From contig NZ_JABFHG010000013.1 of NCBI RefSeq assembly GCF_013112485.1, positions 124,001-188,000 of the forward strand: 64,000 nucleotides of DNA, read 5' to 3'. The position numbers and the translations under genes are program-made. Of the stretch, positions 54,451 to 63,313 are shown piece by piece. The stretch is from Roseicella sp. DB1501. GTDB taxonomy: Bacteria > Pseudomonadota > Alphaproteobacteria > Acetobacterales > Acetobacteraceae. Positions within the stretch are counted from its first letter, which is position 1; every line of letters begins with the position of its first letter. Under the pieces are notes generated by a model. It did no database searches and had not been told where the DNA came from. It saw only the letters and a list, made by a program, of their open reading frames with translations.

Positions 54451-55146
54451 CTACACCTCGTGGCCCGGCGCGCGGCCTGCAAGCCCGTCATGCGCATCGA
54501 GCATCCGCGCCCGCCAGGCATGCACCGGGTCATCGGCCTCCAACAGGCGGAAATTGCTGACGCAGCGGGCCCATTGGAAGGTGCCGAGCAGGATGTAGTC
54601 GGCATAGGCGGGCGCTGCGCCGGCCAGGAAGGGCTGGGCGCGCAGCACCAGGCGCAGCGGCTGCAGCAGCCTGCGGAAGCCGATGACGCCCTGGTCGCGC
54701 TCGGCCGCCAGCGCCTCCAGCGTCCGGCCGAAGCGCCGCTCGCGGCTCTCGCGGAAATAGGCGCGGTGCTCGGGCAGGATGCAGTCGAGGATGTCGCGCA
54801 GGATCAGCGGCGCCAGCGCCGGATGCAGCGTGGCATCGGTCCAGCCATTGACGAAGCGGGTGAGGGCCTGGGCCGCCGGGCCGCCGAACAGGCTCGGCCG
54901 GTCCGGATAGGCCTGTTCCAGATACTCGGCGATGGCCCAGGACTCGTGCACCACCCGCTCGCCATCGACCAGCACCGGCACCAGCGCCTGGCCGGAGAAG
55001 GCGAGGCGCTCGGTCTCGGTGAAGCGCCAGGGGATGGTCTCGACCGGCAGCCCCTTATGGGCGAGGGCGAGGCGGATGCGCCAGCAATAGGGGCTGAAGC
55101 GCAGCGCCGGGTCGGCGCCGGCGAGGTCGTAGAGCTGGCGGGCCAT
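54451..55146 (-). CDS. Glutathione S-transferase family protein
   Basis: 231-aa GST. The N-terminal YDLAGADPALRFSPYCWRIRLALAHKG (core FSPYCWRIRLAL) carries a Cys at the active-site position, followed by LVPVLVDGERVVHESWAIAEYLE with the cis-Pro and Glu-Ser pair. The helical domain shows GAAPAYADYILLGTF. ATG 55146 is the proper start; the longer frame to 56199 is antisense to pobA. Divergent from pobA across a 102-bp spacer; GSTs near aromatic hydroxylases can assist isomerisation or detoxification. Confidence 0.88.
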   Translation of the reverse strand: MARQLYDLAGADPALRFSPYCWRIRLALAHKGLPVETIPWRFTETERLAFSGQALVPVLVDGERVVHESWAIAEYLEQAYPDRPSLFGGPAAQALTRFVNGWTDATLHPALAPLILRDILDCILPEHRAYFRESRERRFGRTLEALAAERDQGVIGFRRLLQPLRLVLRAQPFLAGAAPAYADYILLGTFQWARCVSNFRLLEADDPVHAWRARMLDAHDGLAGRAPGHEV

Positions 55147-55248
55147 GGGGATCCTCCGGCCGGCAGTGTCGCGTCCGGGCGGTGCCGGCGTAAACCCTTG
55201 CCAGTGCCCGGCCGGTCGGCAGAGTGATGCGCGGACAGGAGGGCAGCC

Positions 55249-56433
55249 ATGCGGACGCAGGTGGGGATCGTGGGCGCCGGGCCGGCCGGGCTGCTGCTTG
55301 GGCACCTGCTGCACCGGGCCGGCATCGAGACCGTGGTGCTCGAGGTCCGTCCGCGCGCCCATGTCGAGGCGCGCATCCGCGCCGGGCTGCTGGAACAGGG
55401 CACGGTCGATGTGCTGACCGCGACCGGGCTCGGCGACCGGCTGCACCGCGAGGGGCTGGTGCATGAGGGCATCGAGCTCCGCTTCGACGGCGAGGGGCAC
55501 CGCATCGACCTCGCCGGGCTGACCGGCAAGCGGGTGACGATCTACGGCCAGCAGGAGGTGGTGAAGGACCTGATCGCCGCCCGCCTCGCCGCCGGCGCAC
55601 CCCTGCTTTTCGAGGCGGAGGGCCTGGCGGCGCAGGACCTCGACACCGAACGCCCGCGCCTCACCTTCCGCCAGGACGGCCGGGAGCAGGTGCTCGATTG
55701 CGACATCCTCGCCGGCTGCGACGGCTTCCACGGCATCTGCCGCGACGCCATCCCGGCCGGGCTGCTGCGGACCTATGAGCGGATCTATCCCTTCGCCTGG
55801 CTCGGCATCCTCGCCGCCGCGCCGCCCGCCTCGCACGAGCTGATCTACGCAAGGCACGAGCGCGGCTTCGCCCTGGCGACGATGCGCAGCAACAGCCTGG
55901 CGCGGCACTACCTGCAATGCCGGCCGGAGGAGGATCTCGCCGCATGGTCCGATGACCGGATCTGGGCCGAGCTGCATGCCCGCATGGCCGGGCGCGACGG
56001 CGCCTCGCCGATCAAGGAGGGGCCGATCCTGCAGCGCGGCGTGACCGCGATGCGCAGCTTCGTCGTCGAGCCGATGCGCCAGGGCAGGCTGTTCCTCGCC
56101 GGCGACGCCGCGCATATCGTGCCGCCGACCGGGGCCAAGGGCATGAACCTCGCCGTCGCCGATGTCGTCGTCCTCGCCCGCGCCATCGAGGCCTGGCATC
56201 GCGGCCGGGGCATGGCGCTGCTCGATGCCTATTCATCGACCGCGCTGCGCCGCATCTGGAAGGCGCAGCGCTTCTCCTGGTGGATGACCAGCCTGCTGCA
56301 CCGCTTCGATGGTGGCGATCCCTTCGAGCACAAGGTGCAGCTCGCCGAGCTCGACTACATCTGCCGCTCGGCCGCCGGCGCGCTGACGCTGGCCGAGAAT
56401 TACGTCGGGCTGCCTCTGGAGGCCGCCCCCTGA
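55249..56433 (+). CDS. pobA: 4-hydroxybenzoate 3-monooxygenase
   Basis: 394-aa FAD monooxygenase hydroxylating 4-hydroxybenzoate to protocatechuate with NADPH and oxygen, the length of the reference Pseudomonas enzyme. FAD-binding VGIVGAGPAGLLLG at the N-terminus, EARIRAGLLEQGTVD, the substrate-pocket region RGFALATMRSNSLARHYLQC (core MRSNSLARHY) and the second FAD motif FLAGDAAHIVPPTGAKGMNLA (core AGDAAHIVPPTGAKG) are clear. No pobR activator and no protocatechuate dioxygenase genes are in the window. Confidence 0.93.
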   Translation: MRTQVGIVGAGPAGLLLGHLLHRAGIETVVLEVRPRAHVEARIRAGLLEQGTVDVLTATGLGDRLHREGLVHEGIELRFDGEGHRIDLAGLTGKRVTIYGQQEVVKDLIAARLAAGAPLLFEAEGLAAQDLDTERPRLTFRQDGREQVLDCDILAGCDGFHGICRDAIPAGLLRTYERIYPFAWLGILAAAPPASHELIYARHERGFALATMRSNSLARHYLQCRPEEDLAAWSDDRIWAELHARMAGRDGASPIKEGPILQRGVTAMRSFVVEPMRQGRLFLAGDAAHIVPPTGAKGMNLAVADVVVLARAIEAWHRGRGMALLDAYSSTALRRIWKAQRFSWWMTSLLHRFDGGDPFEHKVQLAELDYICRSAAGALTLAENYVGLPLEAAP

Positions 56434-56630
56434 TCCGGCTGAGTCCTGCGCGCCGGAGCACGCCCAGGCGCCGTGACGCGACCGCGCCCCTGTTTATGCT
56501 GGCGGCGGCGCCTCGGCCGTGACATCTGCCGCCGAGGCGCGACTGCTTTTCGCCGTCGGACGCCTCGCCTATCTGCAGGCGGCGGAACGCGCGGGACCGG
56601 CGCCGCGGCGATCCGCCGAGGGAGACCCCC

Positions 56631-57425
56631 ATGGCCGATGACACTCCGCTGCTGGTGACCCGCGAGGGGCCGGTGGTGCGCGCCACGATGAACCGGCCCG
56701 AGCTCCGCAACGCCCTCAGCGCCGCCATGGGCGAGGCCTGGGACCGGCTGCTCGCGGAACTGGAGGCGGACCGCACGGCGCGGGTGCTGGTGATCGCCGG
56801 CGCCGGTGGGCATTTCTGCGCCGGGCTCGACCTGACCGAGGTCGCCTCCGACGCGCCGCCCGCCGAGCGGCTGGCCCGGGCGGAGGCGCGCAACCGCCGC
56901 ACCGGCGCCCGCTTCGCCGCCATCTCGGCCCTGCCGCAGGTGGTGGTCGCGGCGGTGGAGGGGGCCTGCCATGCCGGCGGCCTGGGCTTCTGCTGCGCCG
57001 CCGACATCGCCTTCGCCACCGCGACGGCCCGCTTCGCCGCGCCCGAGGTGCGGCGCGGCCTGGTGCCGGCGCAGATCCTGCCCTGGCTGGCCCGCCGCAC
57101 CGGCCGCACCGCCGCGACCCGTCTGGTGCTGGAGGGCACGGTGATCGAGGCGGCGGAGGCGGCGCGCATCGGGCTGGTGCACGGGATGCTGCCCGATGCC
57201 GCGGCGCTCGCGGCGCAGCTCGAGGCGACCATCGCCGCGGTGCTGCAGGGCGCGCCTGGGGCGCTGGCCGAGACCAAGGGGCTGCTCGCCGCCCTCGGCC
57301 CGGTCTCGCCCGAGGGCTATGCCGAGGCCGGCGCCGCCGCCTTCGCCCGCACCTCCTCGAGCGAGGAGGCCGCAGAGGGCATCGCCGCCTTCAAGGCGAA
57401 GCGCAAGCCGGGCTGGGCCGGCTGA
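56631..57425 (+). CDS. Enoyl-CoA hydratase/isomerase family protein (one catalytic Glu missing)
   Basis: 264-aa crotonase-fold protein. FCAGLDLTEVA and CHAGGLGFCCAADIAFA form the oxyanion hole, and the second Glu is in FAAPEVRRGLVPAQI. The first hydratase Glu (normally in GGGCE) is absent: the site reads GGLGFC. It therefore probably catalyses isomerisation, ring chemistry or thioester cleavage rather than plain hydration. ATG 56631 with upstream GAGGGAGA. Its stop overlaps the next ATG (TGATG), coupling it to the YdjC-like gene. 197 bp of spacer after pobA with no gene. Confidence 0.87.
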   Translation: MADDTPLLVTREGPVVRATMNRPELRNALSAAMGEAWDRLLAELEADRTARVLVIAGAGGHFCAGLDLTEVASDAPPAERLARAEARNRRTGARFAAISALPQVVVAAVEGACHAGGLGFCCAADIAFATATARFAAPEVRRGLVPAQILPWLARRTGRTAATRLVLEGTVIEAAEAARIGLVHGMLPDAAALAAQLEATIAAVLQGAPGALAETKGLLAALGPVSPEGYAEAGAAAFARTSSSEEAAEGIAAFKAKRKPGWAG

Positions 57426-58279
57426 TGGCGCCTCCGGCTGACCTCAAGGCCGGCGAGACGCGGACGGGGCGGCCGACCCTGGCGGAGCGGCTCGGCCATG
57501 CACCCGGCGACCGTTTGCTAATCGTCAATTGCGACGATCTCGGCTCCAGCCACGCGGCCAACCGCGCCTGCCTGACGGCGATGACCCGCGGCCTCGCCAC
57601 CGGCGCCTCGCTGATGGTGCCCTGTCCCTGGGCGCCGGAGGCGGTGCGGCTGCTGGGCGACCTGCCCGTCGGAGTGCATCTCACCCTCACCAGCGAATAT
57701 GCTGGCTATCGCTGGCGCGGCCTGACCGCCGGCGCCTCGCTGCATGACGGGGACGGCTTCCTCTGGGCCAGCCGCGAGGAGGCGCTCGGTCGGATCGCCG
57801 CCGCCGACGCCCATGCCGAGGCGAGGGCGCAGATCGCCGCCGCCCTCGCCTGGGGCGTCGATGTGACGCATCTCGACACGCATATGGACGTGCTGCTCGG
57901 CCGGCCCGACCTGCGGGCAGTCTATCTCGACCTCGCCGCGGAGTTCCGCCTGCCGCTGCGCCTCGCGTCCGATGCGGCGCGGCAGGCGGCGCGGGCGCGC
58001 GGCCTGCTCTGCGCCGATGCGCTGCTCTATCCCTGGCCGAACCGCACCCGTCAGGTCTTGCTCGCCGAGATCCCGCATCTGGCGCCCGGCGTGACCGAGG
58101 TCTTCGCGCATCCGGCCGAGCCGGGGCCGGAGCTCGCCGGCTACGATCCGCGCCATGCGGCGCTGCGCGGCCATGACGCGGCCTGCCTGACCGATCCGGA
58201 GATCGCCACGCTGCTCGCCCTGCACCGCGTCCGCCGCATCAGCCACCGCGCCCTGCGCGACCTGCAGCGCGCCGGCTGA
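57425..58279 (+). CDS. ChbG/HpnK (YdjC) family deacetylase
   Basis: 284-aa carbohydrate deacetylase family protein, removing acetyl groups from N-acetylated sugars or acting in hopanoid tailoring (HpnK). VNCDDLGSSHAANRACL has the Asp pair, VGVHLTLTSEY the metal-binding His, and VTHLDTHMDVLLG the second His-Asp. A 35-residue leader precedes the core. Translationally coupled to the crotonase gene, an unexpected partner. No hopanoid genes are nearby, so HpnK function is not supported. Confidence 0.87.
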   Translation: MAPPADLKAGETRTGRPTLAERLGHAPGDRLLIVNCDDLGSSHAANRACLTAMTRGLATGASLMVPCPWAPEAVRLLGDLPVGVHLTLTSEYAGYRWRGLTAGASLHDGDGFLWASREEALGRIAAADAHAEARAQIAAALAWGVDVTHLDTHMDVLLGRPDLRAVYLDLAAEFRLPLRLASDAARQAARARGLLCADALLYPWPNRTRQVLLAEIPHLAPGVTEVFAHPAEPGPELAGYDPRHAALRGHDAACLTDPEIATLLALHRVRRISHRALRDLQRAG

Positions 58280-58382
58280 GCGACGCCCCGGACGGGGGCT
58301 TTCCAGAAGGGGGTGCCTTGCCAGCCGCCGGCCGGCAGGGGAGCATCGCAGCGACACGAAGCGATCCTCTGGAGGGAACGAG

Positions 58383-59279
58383 ATGGCCGCAGCCGGCGCA
58401 CCGGTCGGATTCATTGGCCTTGGCATGATGGGGCTGCCGATGGCGCGCAGCCTGCTGCGGCGTGGCCGGCACCTCATCGCCTGCGACAGCAGCGAGGCGG
58501 CGCGCGCCGCCCTGGCCGAGGGCGCGGCGCCGGAGGCGGTCCGCTTCGCCGCCGCGCCGGCCGGCGCGGCGGACGGCGCCGAGGTCATCGTGCTGATGCT
58601 GCCCGACAGCCGCGTCGTCGCGCAGGTGATGGAAGGGGAGGGCGGGCTGCTGGCGGCGCTGCGGCCCGGCCAGCTGGTCATCGACATGGGCTCCTCGCTG
58701 CCGGCGGAGACGCAGCGTCTCGCGGCGCTGGCCGCGGCGCGCGGCGCGGCGCTGATCGACGCGCCGGTCTCGGGCAGCGTGGTGAAGGCCAGCGCCGGCA
58801 CCCTCGCCATCATGGCCGGCGGCGACGACGCCGCCTGGGCCAAGGCGGAGCCGGTGCTGCGCGACATGGGCGAGGCGCTGATCCGCACCGGCGCCACCGG
58901 CAGCGCGCATGCCATGAAGGCGCTGAACAACTACGTCTACGCCGCCGGCCTGCTGGCGACGGCCGAGGCGCTGCGGATGGCCGAGGCGATGCGGCTCGAT
59001 CTCGGCATCTTCGCCGATGTGCTCAACGCCTCCTCCGGCCGCAACATCGCCACCGAGACCAAGGTGAAGCAGGAGATCCTGCCCGGCCGCTACCAGGGCG
59101 GCTTCCAGCTCGGGCTGATGCGGAAGGATCTGGAGACCGCCGGCGCGATCTCGGCCGAGACCGGGGTGGAGGCGCAGGCGCTGCAGCTCTGCCGCGCGCT
59201 GTGGAGCGAGGCGGTGGCGGCGCTCGGTCCGAAGGCCGACAACACCGAGATCCACCGCTTCCTCGGGAGGGCGAAGTGA
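58383..59279 (+). CDS. NAD(P)-dependent 3-hydroxyisobutyrate dehydrogenase-like protein
   Basis: 298-aa beta-hydroxyacid dehydrogenase. GFIGLGMMGLPMARSLL (Rossmann), DAPVSGSVVKASAGTLAIM (substrate loop) and the catalytic Lys179 in HAMKALNNYVYAAG are canonical. Relatives oxidise 3-hydroxyisobutyrate, tartronate semialdehyde or 2-hydroxymethylglutarate. The stop overlaps the ATG of the solute receptor gene (TGATG), so the enzyme and uptake protein are made together, hinting that the receptor brings the hydroxyacid or its precursor. Confidence 0.92.
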   Translation: MAAAGAPVGFIGLGMMGLPMARSLLRRGRHLIACDSSEAARAALAEGAAPEAVRFAAAPAGAADGAEVIVLMLPDSRVVAQVMEGEGGLLAALRPGQLVIDMGSSLPAETQRLAALAAARGAALIDAPVSGSVVKASAGTLAIMAGGDDAAWAKAEPVLRDMGEALIRTGATGSAHAMKALNNYVYAAGLLATAEALRMAEAMRLDLGIFADVLNASSGRNIATETKVKQEILPGRYQGGFQLGLMRKDLETAGAISAETGVEAQALQLCRALWSEAVAALGPKADNTEIHRFLGRAK

Positions 59280-60250
59280 TGCTGCCTCGCCTGGTCGTTC
59301 CCCGCCGCGCCCTGCTCGCCGCCCCGGCACTGCTCGCCCTGCCGGCGCGCGCCCAGGGAAACTGGCCGGACCGGCCGGTGCGCATCGTCGTCGCCTTCCC
59401 CGCCGGCAGCGTCACCGACACGCTGCTGCGGCACCTGGCGGAGCCGCTGGGGCGCGAGCTCGGCCAGGCGGTGATCATCGACAACCGCCCGGGCGGCAAC
59501 GGCGTGGTCGGCACCGACAGCGCCGCCCGCGCCGGCACCGACGGCCTGACCTGGTGCGTGCTCTCCGTCACCAACGGCGCGCTCGCCCCCTATGTGGTGC
59601 CGAAGCTGCCCTACGACCCGGTGAAGGATTTCGCGCCGATCGGCTACATGGCCGAGACCGCCTATATCCTCGTGGTCCCGGCCGACCACCCGGCGCGCGA
59701 CCTCAAGGGGCTGCTCGCCCTGGCGAAGCAGAAGCCCGGCGCGCTCACCTTCAGCTACGGCAACCAGAGCGCCCATATCGCCACCGCCACCATGGCGCGG
59801 ATGGCCGGCGTCGAGATGACCGGCATCCCCTATCGCGGCGGGCCGGAGGCGCTGACCGATGTCGTCGCCGGCCGCATCGACTGCACCTTCACCGACATCC
59901 CGGCCGGCGTGCCGCAGATGAAGGAGGGCAAGGTGCGCGCCATCGGCATCACCCAGCCCGAGACCTTCGCGCTGCTGCCCGACATCCCGCCCGTCGGCTC
60001 GGTCCTGCCGGGCTATGGCTTCCGCTTCTGGTTCGGCATGGCGGTGCCGACCGGCACGCCGCCCGCGATCATCGCCCGCGGAAATGCGGCGATGAATGCG
60101 GTGCTGCGCCAGCCGGAATTCACCGAGCGGGTGGCGCGGCTCGGCTACGTGCCGAGGCCGACCGAGCCGGAATGGTTCCGCGACTTCCTGCGCAAGCAGA
60201 TCCAGGAGCTCGGCGCCCGGGCGCGCGAGGCGGGGATCGAGCCGGGATGA
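59279..60250 (+). CDS. Tripartite tricarboxylate transporter substrate-binding protein (Bug family), 1
   Basis: 323-aa periplasmic receptor. Signal peptide with RRALLAAPALLALPARAQG, then WPDRPVRIVVAFPAGSVTD, VIIDNRPGGNGVVGTDSAAR, FSYGNQSAHIATATMAR and the pocket segment GIPYRGGPEALTDVVAGRID (core PYRGGPEAL), typical Bug architecture. No TctA/TctB membrane genes are present, so it is an orphan receptor, common in Bordetella and Roseomonas-like genomes. Coupled upstream to the dehydrogenase and downstream (ATGA overlap) to the esterase. Confidence 0.92.
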   Translation: MLPRLVVPRRALLAAPALLALPARAQGNWPDRPVRIVVAFPAGSVTDTLLRHLAEPLGRELGQAVIIDNRPGGNGVVGTDSAARAGTDGLTWCVLSVTNGALAPYVVPKLPYDPVKDFAPIGYMAETAYILVVPADHPARDLKGLLALAKQKPGALTFSYGNQSAHIATATMARMAGVEMTGIPYRGGPEALTDVVAGRIDCTFTDIPAGVPQMKEGKVRAIGITQPETFALLPDIPPVGSVLPGYGFRFWFGMAVPTGTPPAIIARGNAAMNAVLRQPEFTERVARLGYVPRPTEPEWFRDFLRKQIQELGARAREAGIEPG

Positions 60251-61320
60251 GCGGCGGCGCGATGCGCCGGGCCCTGGCCGCCGGCCTCGCCGCGCTGCTC
60301 GCCGGCCTGCCGGCCCTGGCGCAACCGCCGGCCCCCGCAGCGCCCCCTGCCGCGGCGCCGCTGCCCGGCGGCCCGCTCGCCATCGAGCGGCAGGGCAGCT
60401 TCTTCCTCGGCGGGCGCGACGTCGCTTCGGACGCGCTCTCGACGCTGCCGGCCTATGCGGCGAGCGGCACCATCACCGTCGACCAGGTCTATGTCCGCTA
60501 CCAGGTTCCGGCCGGCGGGACGGGCCGGCCGCTGGTGCTGGTCCATGGCTGCTGCCTCACCGGCAAGACCTGGGAGACGACGCCGGACGGGCGCATGGGC
60601 TGGGACGAGTATTTCCTCCGCCGCGGCCATCCGGTCTATGTCCTCGACCAGGCTTGGCGCGGCCGCTCCGCCGCCAGCCCGGTCGGGATCAACCGCGTCC
60701 GCAGCGGCCGGGCGCCGACCGACGAGCTGCCGACCGTCTTCTCGGCGGGACATGAGCCGGCCTGGGCGATCTTCCGCTTCGGCAAGGAATACCCGCAGGT
60801 CTTCCCCGGCATGCTCTTCCCGCTCGAGGCGCAGGCGGAGTTCTGGAAGCAGATGGTGCCGGACTGGCTGAACAGCCTGCCGACGCCGAACCCGACCGTG
60901 CCGGCGCTGTCCGAGCTGGCGCAGCGGCTGGACGGCGCGGTGCTGGTCAGCCACTCGCAATCCGGCATCTACCCCTTCCAGACGGCGGCGCTGAACCGTG
61001 CGGGCATTGCCGGCATCGTCTCGATCGAGCCGGGCGCCTGCCCCTCGGCGAAGGCGGATATGGCGCCCTACCGGGACCTGCCGATCCTGGTGCTCTGGGG
61101 CGACTATGTCGACCAGTCGTCGCGCTGGGCGCTGCGGCTGAAGGGCTGTCGGGACTTCGCCGCGGCGGCCCACGCCGCCGGCGGCAAGGTGGAGAATGCG
61201 GTGCTGTCCGAGCTCGGCATCAAGGGCAACTCGCACATGCTCATGCAGGACCGCAACAGCCTCGAGGTCGCGGACTGGCTGGAGGCCTGGCTGACCCGGG
61301 CGGTCGGGCCGCGGCCCTGA
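60247..61320 (+). CDS. Exported alpha/beta hydrolase (esterase-like)
   Basis: 357-aa secreted hydrolase. Signal peptide MRRALAAGLAALLAGLPALAQ followed by a Pro/Ala-rich stretch. LVLVHGCCLTGKTWE is the oxyanion region, VSHSQSGIYPF the nucleophile elbow (Ser, S-x-S-x-G), and the acid/His come in LVLWGDYVDQSSRW and GIKGNSHMLMQD. The HG-CC pair suggests an active-site disulfide as in cyclic vicinal-disulfide esterases. Coupled by ATGA to the solute receptor: perhaps it releases the receptor's ligand from an ester. The 3' spacer is repeat D3. Confidence 0.87.
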   Translation: MSGGAMRRALAAGLAALLAGLPALAQPPAPAAPPAAAPLPGGPLAIERQGSFFLGGRDVASDALSTLPAYAASGTITVDQVYVRYQVPAGGTGRPLVLVHGCCLTGKTWETTPDGRMGWDEYFLRRGHPVYVLDQAWRGRSAASPVGINRVRSGRAPTDELPTVFSAGHEPAWAIFRFGKEYPQVFPGMLFPLEAQAEFWKQMVPDWLNSLPTPNPTVPALSELAQRLDGAVLVSHSQSGIYPFQTAALNRAGIAGIVSIEPGACPSAKADMAPYRDLPILVLWGDYVDQSSRWALRLKGCRDFAAAAHAAGGKVENAVLSELGIKGNSHMLMQDRNSLEVADWLEAWLTRAVGPRP

Positions 61321-61349
61321 TCCTGGCCGCAGCGCGCTCATACCTGGCG

Positions 61350-61480
61350 CGCGAAGTTCCGACCTGCGGCCCGCAGAGCCGAGCGCCCGAATGGGCGCCG
61401 CGGCGTCGCGCCAAATGGCGCGACGCCGCGAAGGCCTAGGCAAACCGGAGGTTTGCGCCCGGCGTTTGAGGGGCGCGAAG
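61350..61480 (+). repeat. Family D/C mosaic intergenic repeat, copy D3, with 14-bp hairpin
   Basis: Spacer 61321-61501 between convergent genes. It contains GCGGCCCGCAGAGCCGAGCG (shared with D2), GAGCGCCCGAATGGGCGCC (shared with C2), a perfect 14-bp hairpin at 61399-61412/61417-61430 with AAAT loop, and CAAACC-GGA-GGTTTG (61441-61455, shared with D1). It is a mosaic of modules seen elsewhere. Confidence 0.7.
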
Positions 61481-61501
61481 GTGAAGCATTCGTGCCTGGT
61501 A

Positions 61502-62485
61502 TCAATCCGGCTTCACGCCGGCGGCCTGGATCACGCCGCGCCAGCGCTCCAGCTCGCTGGAGATGAGGGCAGCATAGGCGGCCAGGTCCATCGGTCCCGG
61601 CAGCACGCCGATGCCGGCGAAGCGCTCGCGCAGCGCCGGATCCTGCAGCGAAGCGCGAATCGCCGCGACCCAGCGGGCGCCGATCTCGGGCGGCAGGCCG
61701 GCGGCGGCCGAAAAGCCGAACCAGTTGGTGCTGCGCGCCGCCGGGAAGCCCGCCTCGGTGAAGCTCGGCACGTCCAGCGCCGCCGCATCGCGCGCCGCCT
61801 CGCTGGTGCCGAGCGGGCGCAGCCGCCCGGCGCGCAGATGCGGCAGGGCGATGGGCAGACTCTCCATCACCGCCGGGATCTGCCCGCCGATCGCATCCGC
61901 CAGCGCCGGCGCCGAGCCGCGATAGGGCACATGCGTCAGCTCCACCCCGGCGGCGCGGGCGAGGAGCTGGCCGACAAGGTGGTTCATGGTGCCGTTGCCA
62001 CCGGTGCCATAGGCGAGGCCACCGGGCCGGCCGTGCGCGAGCGCCAGGAACTCCGCCAGGCTCTGCGCCGGCACGCCGGGATTGACCACCAGCACGCTGG
62101 CGAAGCTGCCGACCAGGCCGAGATGGGTGAAGTCGCGCAGCGGGTCATAGGGCGGGTTGGGGTAGAGCACCGGCCCGATGCCATGCGAGGCGGCGCTCGA
62201 CATCATGACGAGATGCGCATCGCCCGGCGCCCGGGCGAGCAGCTCGGCGCCGACCATGCCGCCGGCGCCCGGACGGTTCTCGATGACGATGGGCTGGCCG
62301 AGCGACATGCCGATGCTCTCGCCGAGCGCGCGGGAGAGGGTGTCGGCGGCGCCGCCGGGCGGGAAGTTGACGATCCAGCGCAGCGGCCGCGTCGGCCAGG
62401 CCGCGGCGCGGAGGGGGCCGGGCAGGAGGAGCGGGGCGGCGAGCAGCGCGCGGCGGGGCAGGCGGCGGTGAGGCAGGGCAGGCAT
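61502..62485 (-). CDS. Tripartite tricarboxylate transporter substrate-binding protein (Bug family), 2
   Basis: 327-aa periplasmic receptor paralogous to the one at 59279. Signal peptide with HRRLPRRALLAAPLLLPGPLRAAA (twin-Arg-like), then PLRWIVNFPPGGAADTLSR, VIENRPGAGGMVGAELLAR and THVPYRGSAPALADAIGGQ (core PYRGSAPAL). ATG 62485 gives a normal signal peptide; ATG 62515 and 62539 are upstream alternatives with Arg-rich leaders. Same strand as the cyclase and amidohydrolase genes upstream, so it may deliver their substrate. No TctAB genes. Confidence 0.9.
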   Translation of the reverse strand: MPALPHRRLPRRALLAAPLLLPGPLRAAAWPTRPLRWIVNFPPGGAADTLSRALGESIGMSLGQPIVIENRPGAGGMVGAELLARAPGDAHLVMMSSAASHGIGPVLYPNPPYDPLRDFTHLGLVGSFASVLVVNPGVPAQSLAEFLALAHGRPGGLAYGTGGNGTMNHLVGQLLARAAGVELTHVPYRGSAPALADAIGGQIPAVMESLPIALPHLRAGRLRPLGTSEAARDAAALDVPSFTEAGFPAARSTNWFGFSAAAGLPPEIGARWVAAIRASLQDPALRERFAGIGVLPGPMDLAAYAALISSELERWRGVIQAAGVKPD

Positions 62486-62541
62486 GGCGGGCCGGCGCTG
62501 CAACGCGCGTGCCATGCCGTCGGCAGCGCGCGGCGGCATGC

Positions 62542-63234
62542 TCAGCCGAACATCGCCACCGCGCGGATCGGGCTCGCCGTGCCGCCGCGGATCTTCAGCG
62601 GGAAGCCGATGAAGGTGAAGCGGCCGCGGCCGACCAGCGCCTGCAGATTGGCGAGGCATTCCATATGGGTGATGCCGCGCTCGGCACAGGCCATGTGGGC
62701 CTGGAAATTCAACTCGCCCTCCGGCGCCGGGCTGATCGCCTCGACGCCGAACATGCCGATGCCGCGATCCGCCAGCCAGTGCACGCTCTCGAGCGCCAGG
62801 CCCGGGAAATCATGCTGGTAGCCGGGCTTGCCGAGCAGCCGCTCATTCACCGCCATCCAGAGCAGCACCGTATCGCCCGGCCGGATCTCCTGCCCCGAGG
62901 CGGCCAGCGCCGCCTCCATCTCCGGCACGGTGATGGCATGCTTCAGCGGCACATGGCCGAGGTCGAGGCAGATGCCGGAGGTGTAGAAATTCCCGAGCGG
63001 CACCTGGTCGATGGAGAGCGCGCCGGGCCGCGGGTCGAAATGCACCGGCGCATCGACATGCGTGCCGGCATGGTCGCTCATCGCCAGCGACAGCGCCTTG
63101 CTGGTGAAGGTGGTGTTGCCGGCGCGCTTCTGCTCCGAATGGTCGTTCCAGACCGTCATCACCACCGGCGGGTGGCTGGGATGCGTCTGGGTGCGGTGGA
63201 AGATCTCACGCGAGAGATCGACGAATTCCGGCAT
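62542..63234 (-). CDS. Cyclase family protein (kynurenine formamidase-like)
   Basis: 230-aa metal-dependent hydrolase of the cyclase/KynB family. MPEFVDLSREIFHRTQTHPSHPP opens the fold (core LSREIFHRTQTHPSH), and SDHAGTHVDAPVHFDP is the diagnostic H-x-G-T-H-x-D-x-P-x-H metal motif. Relatives hydrolyse N-formylkynurenine, isatin or cyclic amides. Start at ATG 63234; the frame to 63450 runs through repeat A3. It sits between a TTT receptor and an amidohydrolase, suggesting a ring- or amide-cleavage pathway. Confidence 0.9.
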   Translation of the reverse strand: MPEFVDLSREIFHRTQTHPSHPPVVMTVWNDHSEQKRAGNTTFTSKALSLAMSDHAGTHVDAPVHFDPRPGALSIDQVPLGNFYTSGICLDLGHVPLKHAITVPEMEAALAASGQEIRPGDTVLLWMAVNERLLGKPGYQHDFPGLALESVHWLADRGIGMFGVEAISPAPEGELNFQAHMACAERGITHMECLANLQALVGRGRFTFIGFPLKIRGGTASPIRAVAMFG

Positions 63235-63313
63235 TGGCAATCGGCTCCTGCTGCGCCGCGATGGTTGTCCTCGCCGCGCCCCGCGTCCAGCCGGGATCGG
63301 CGCCTCGGCATCA

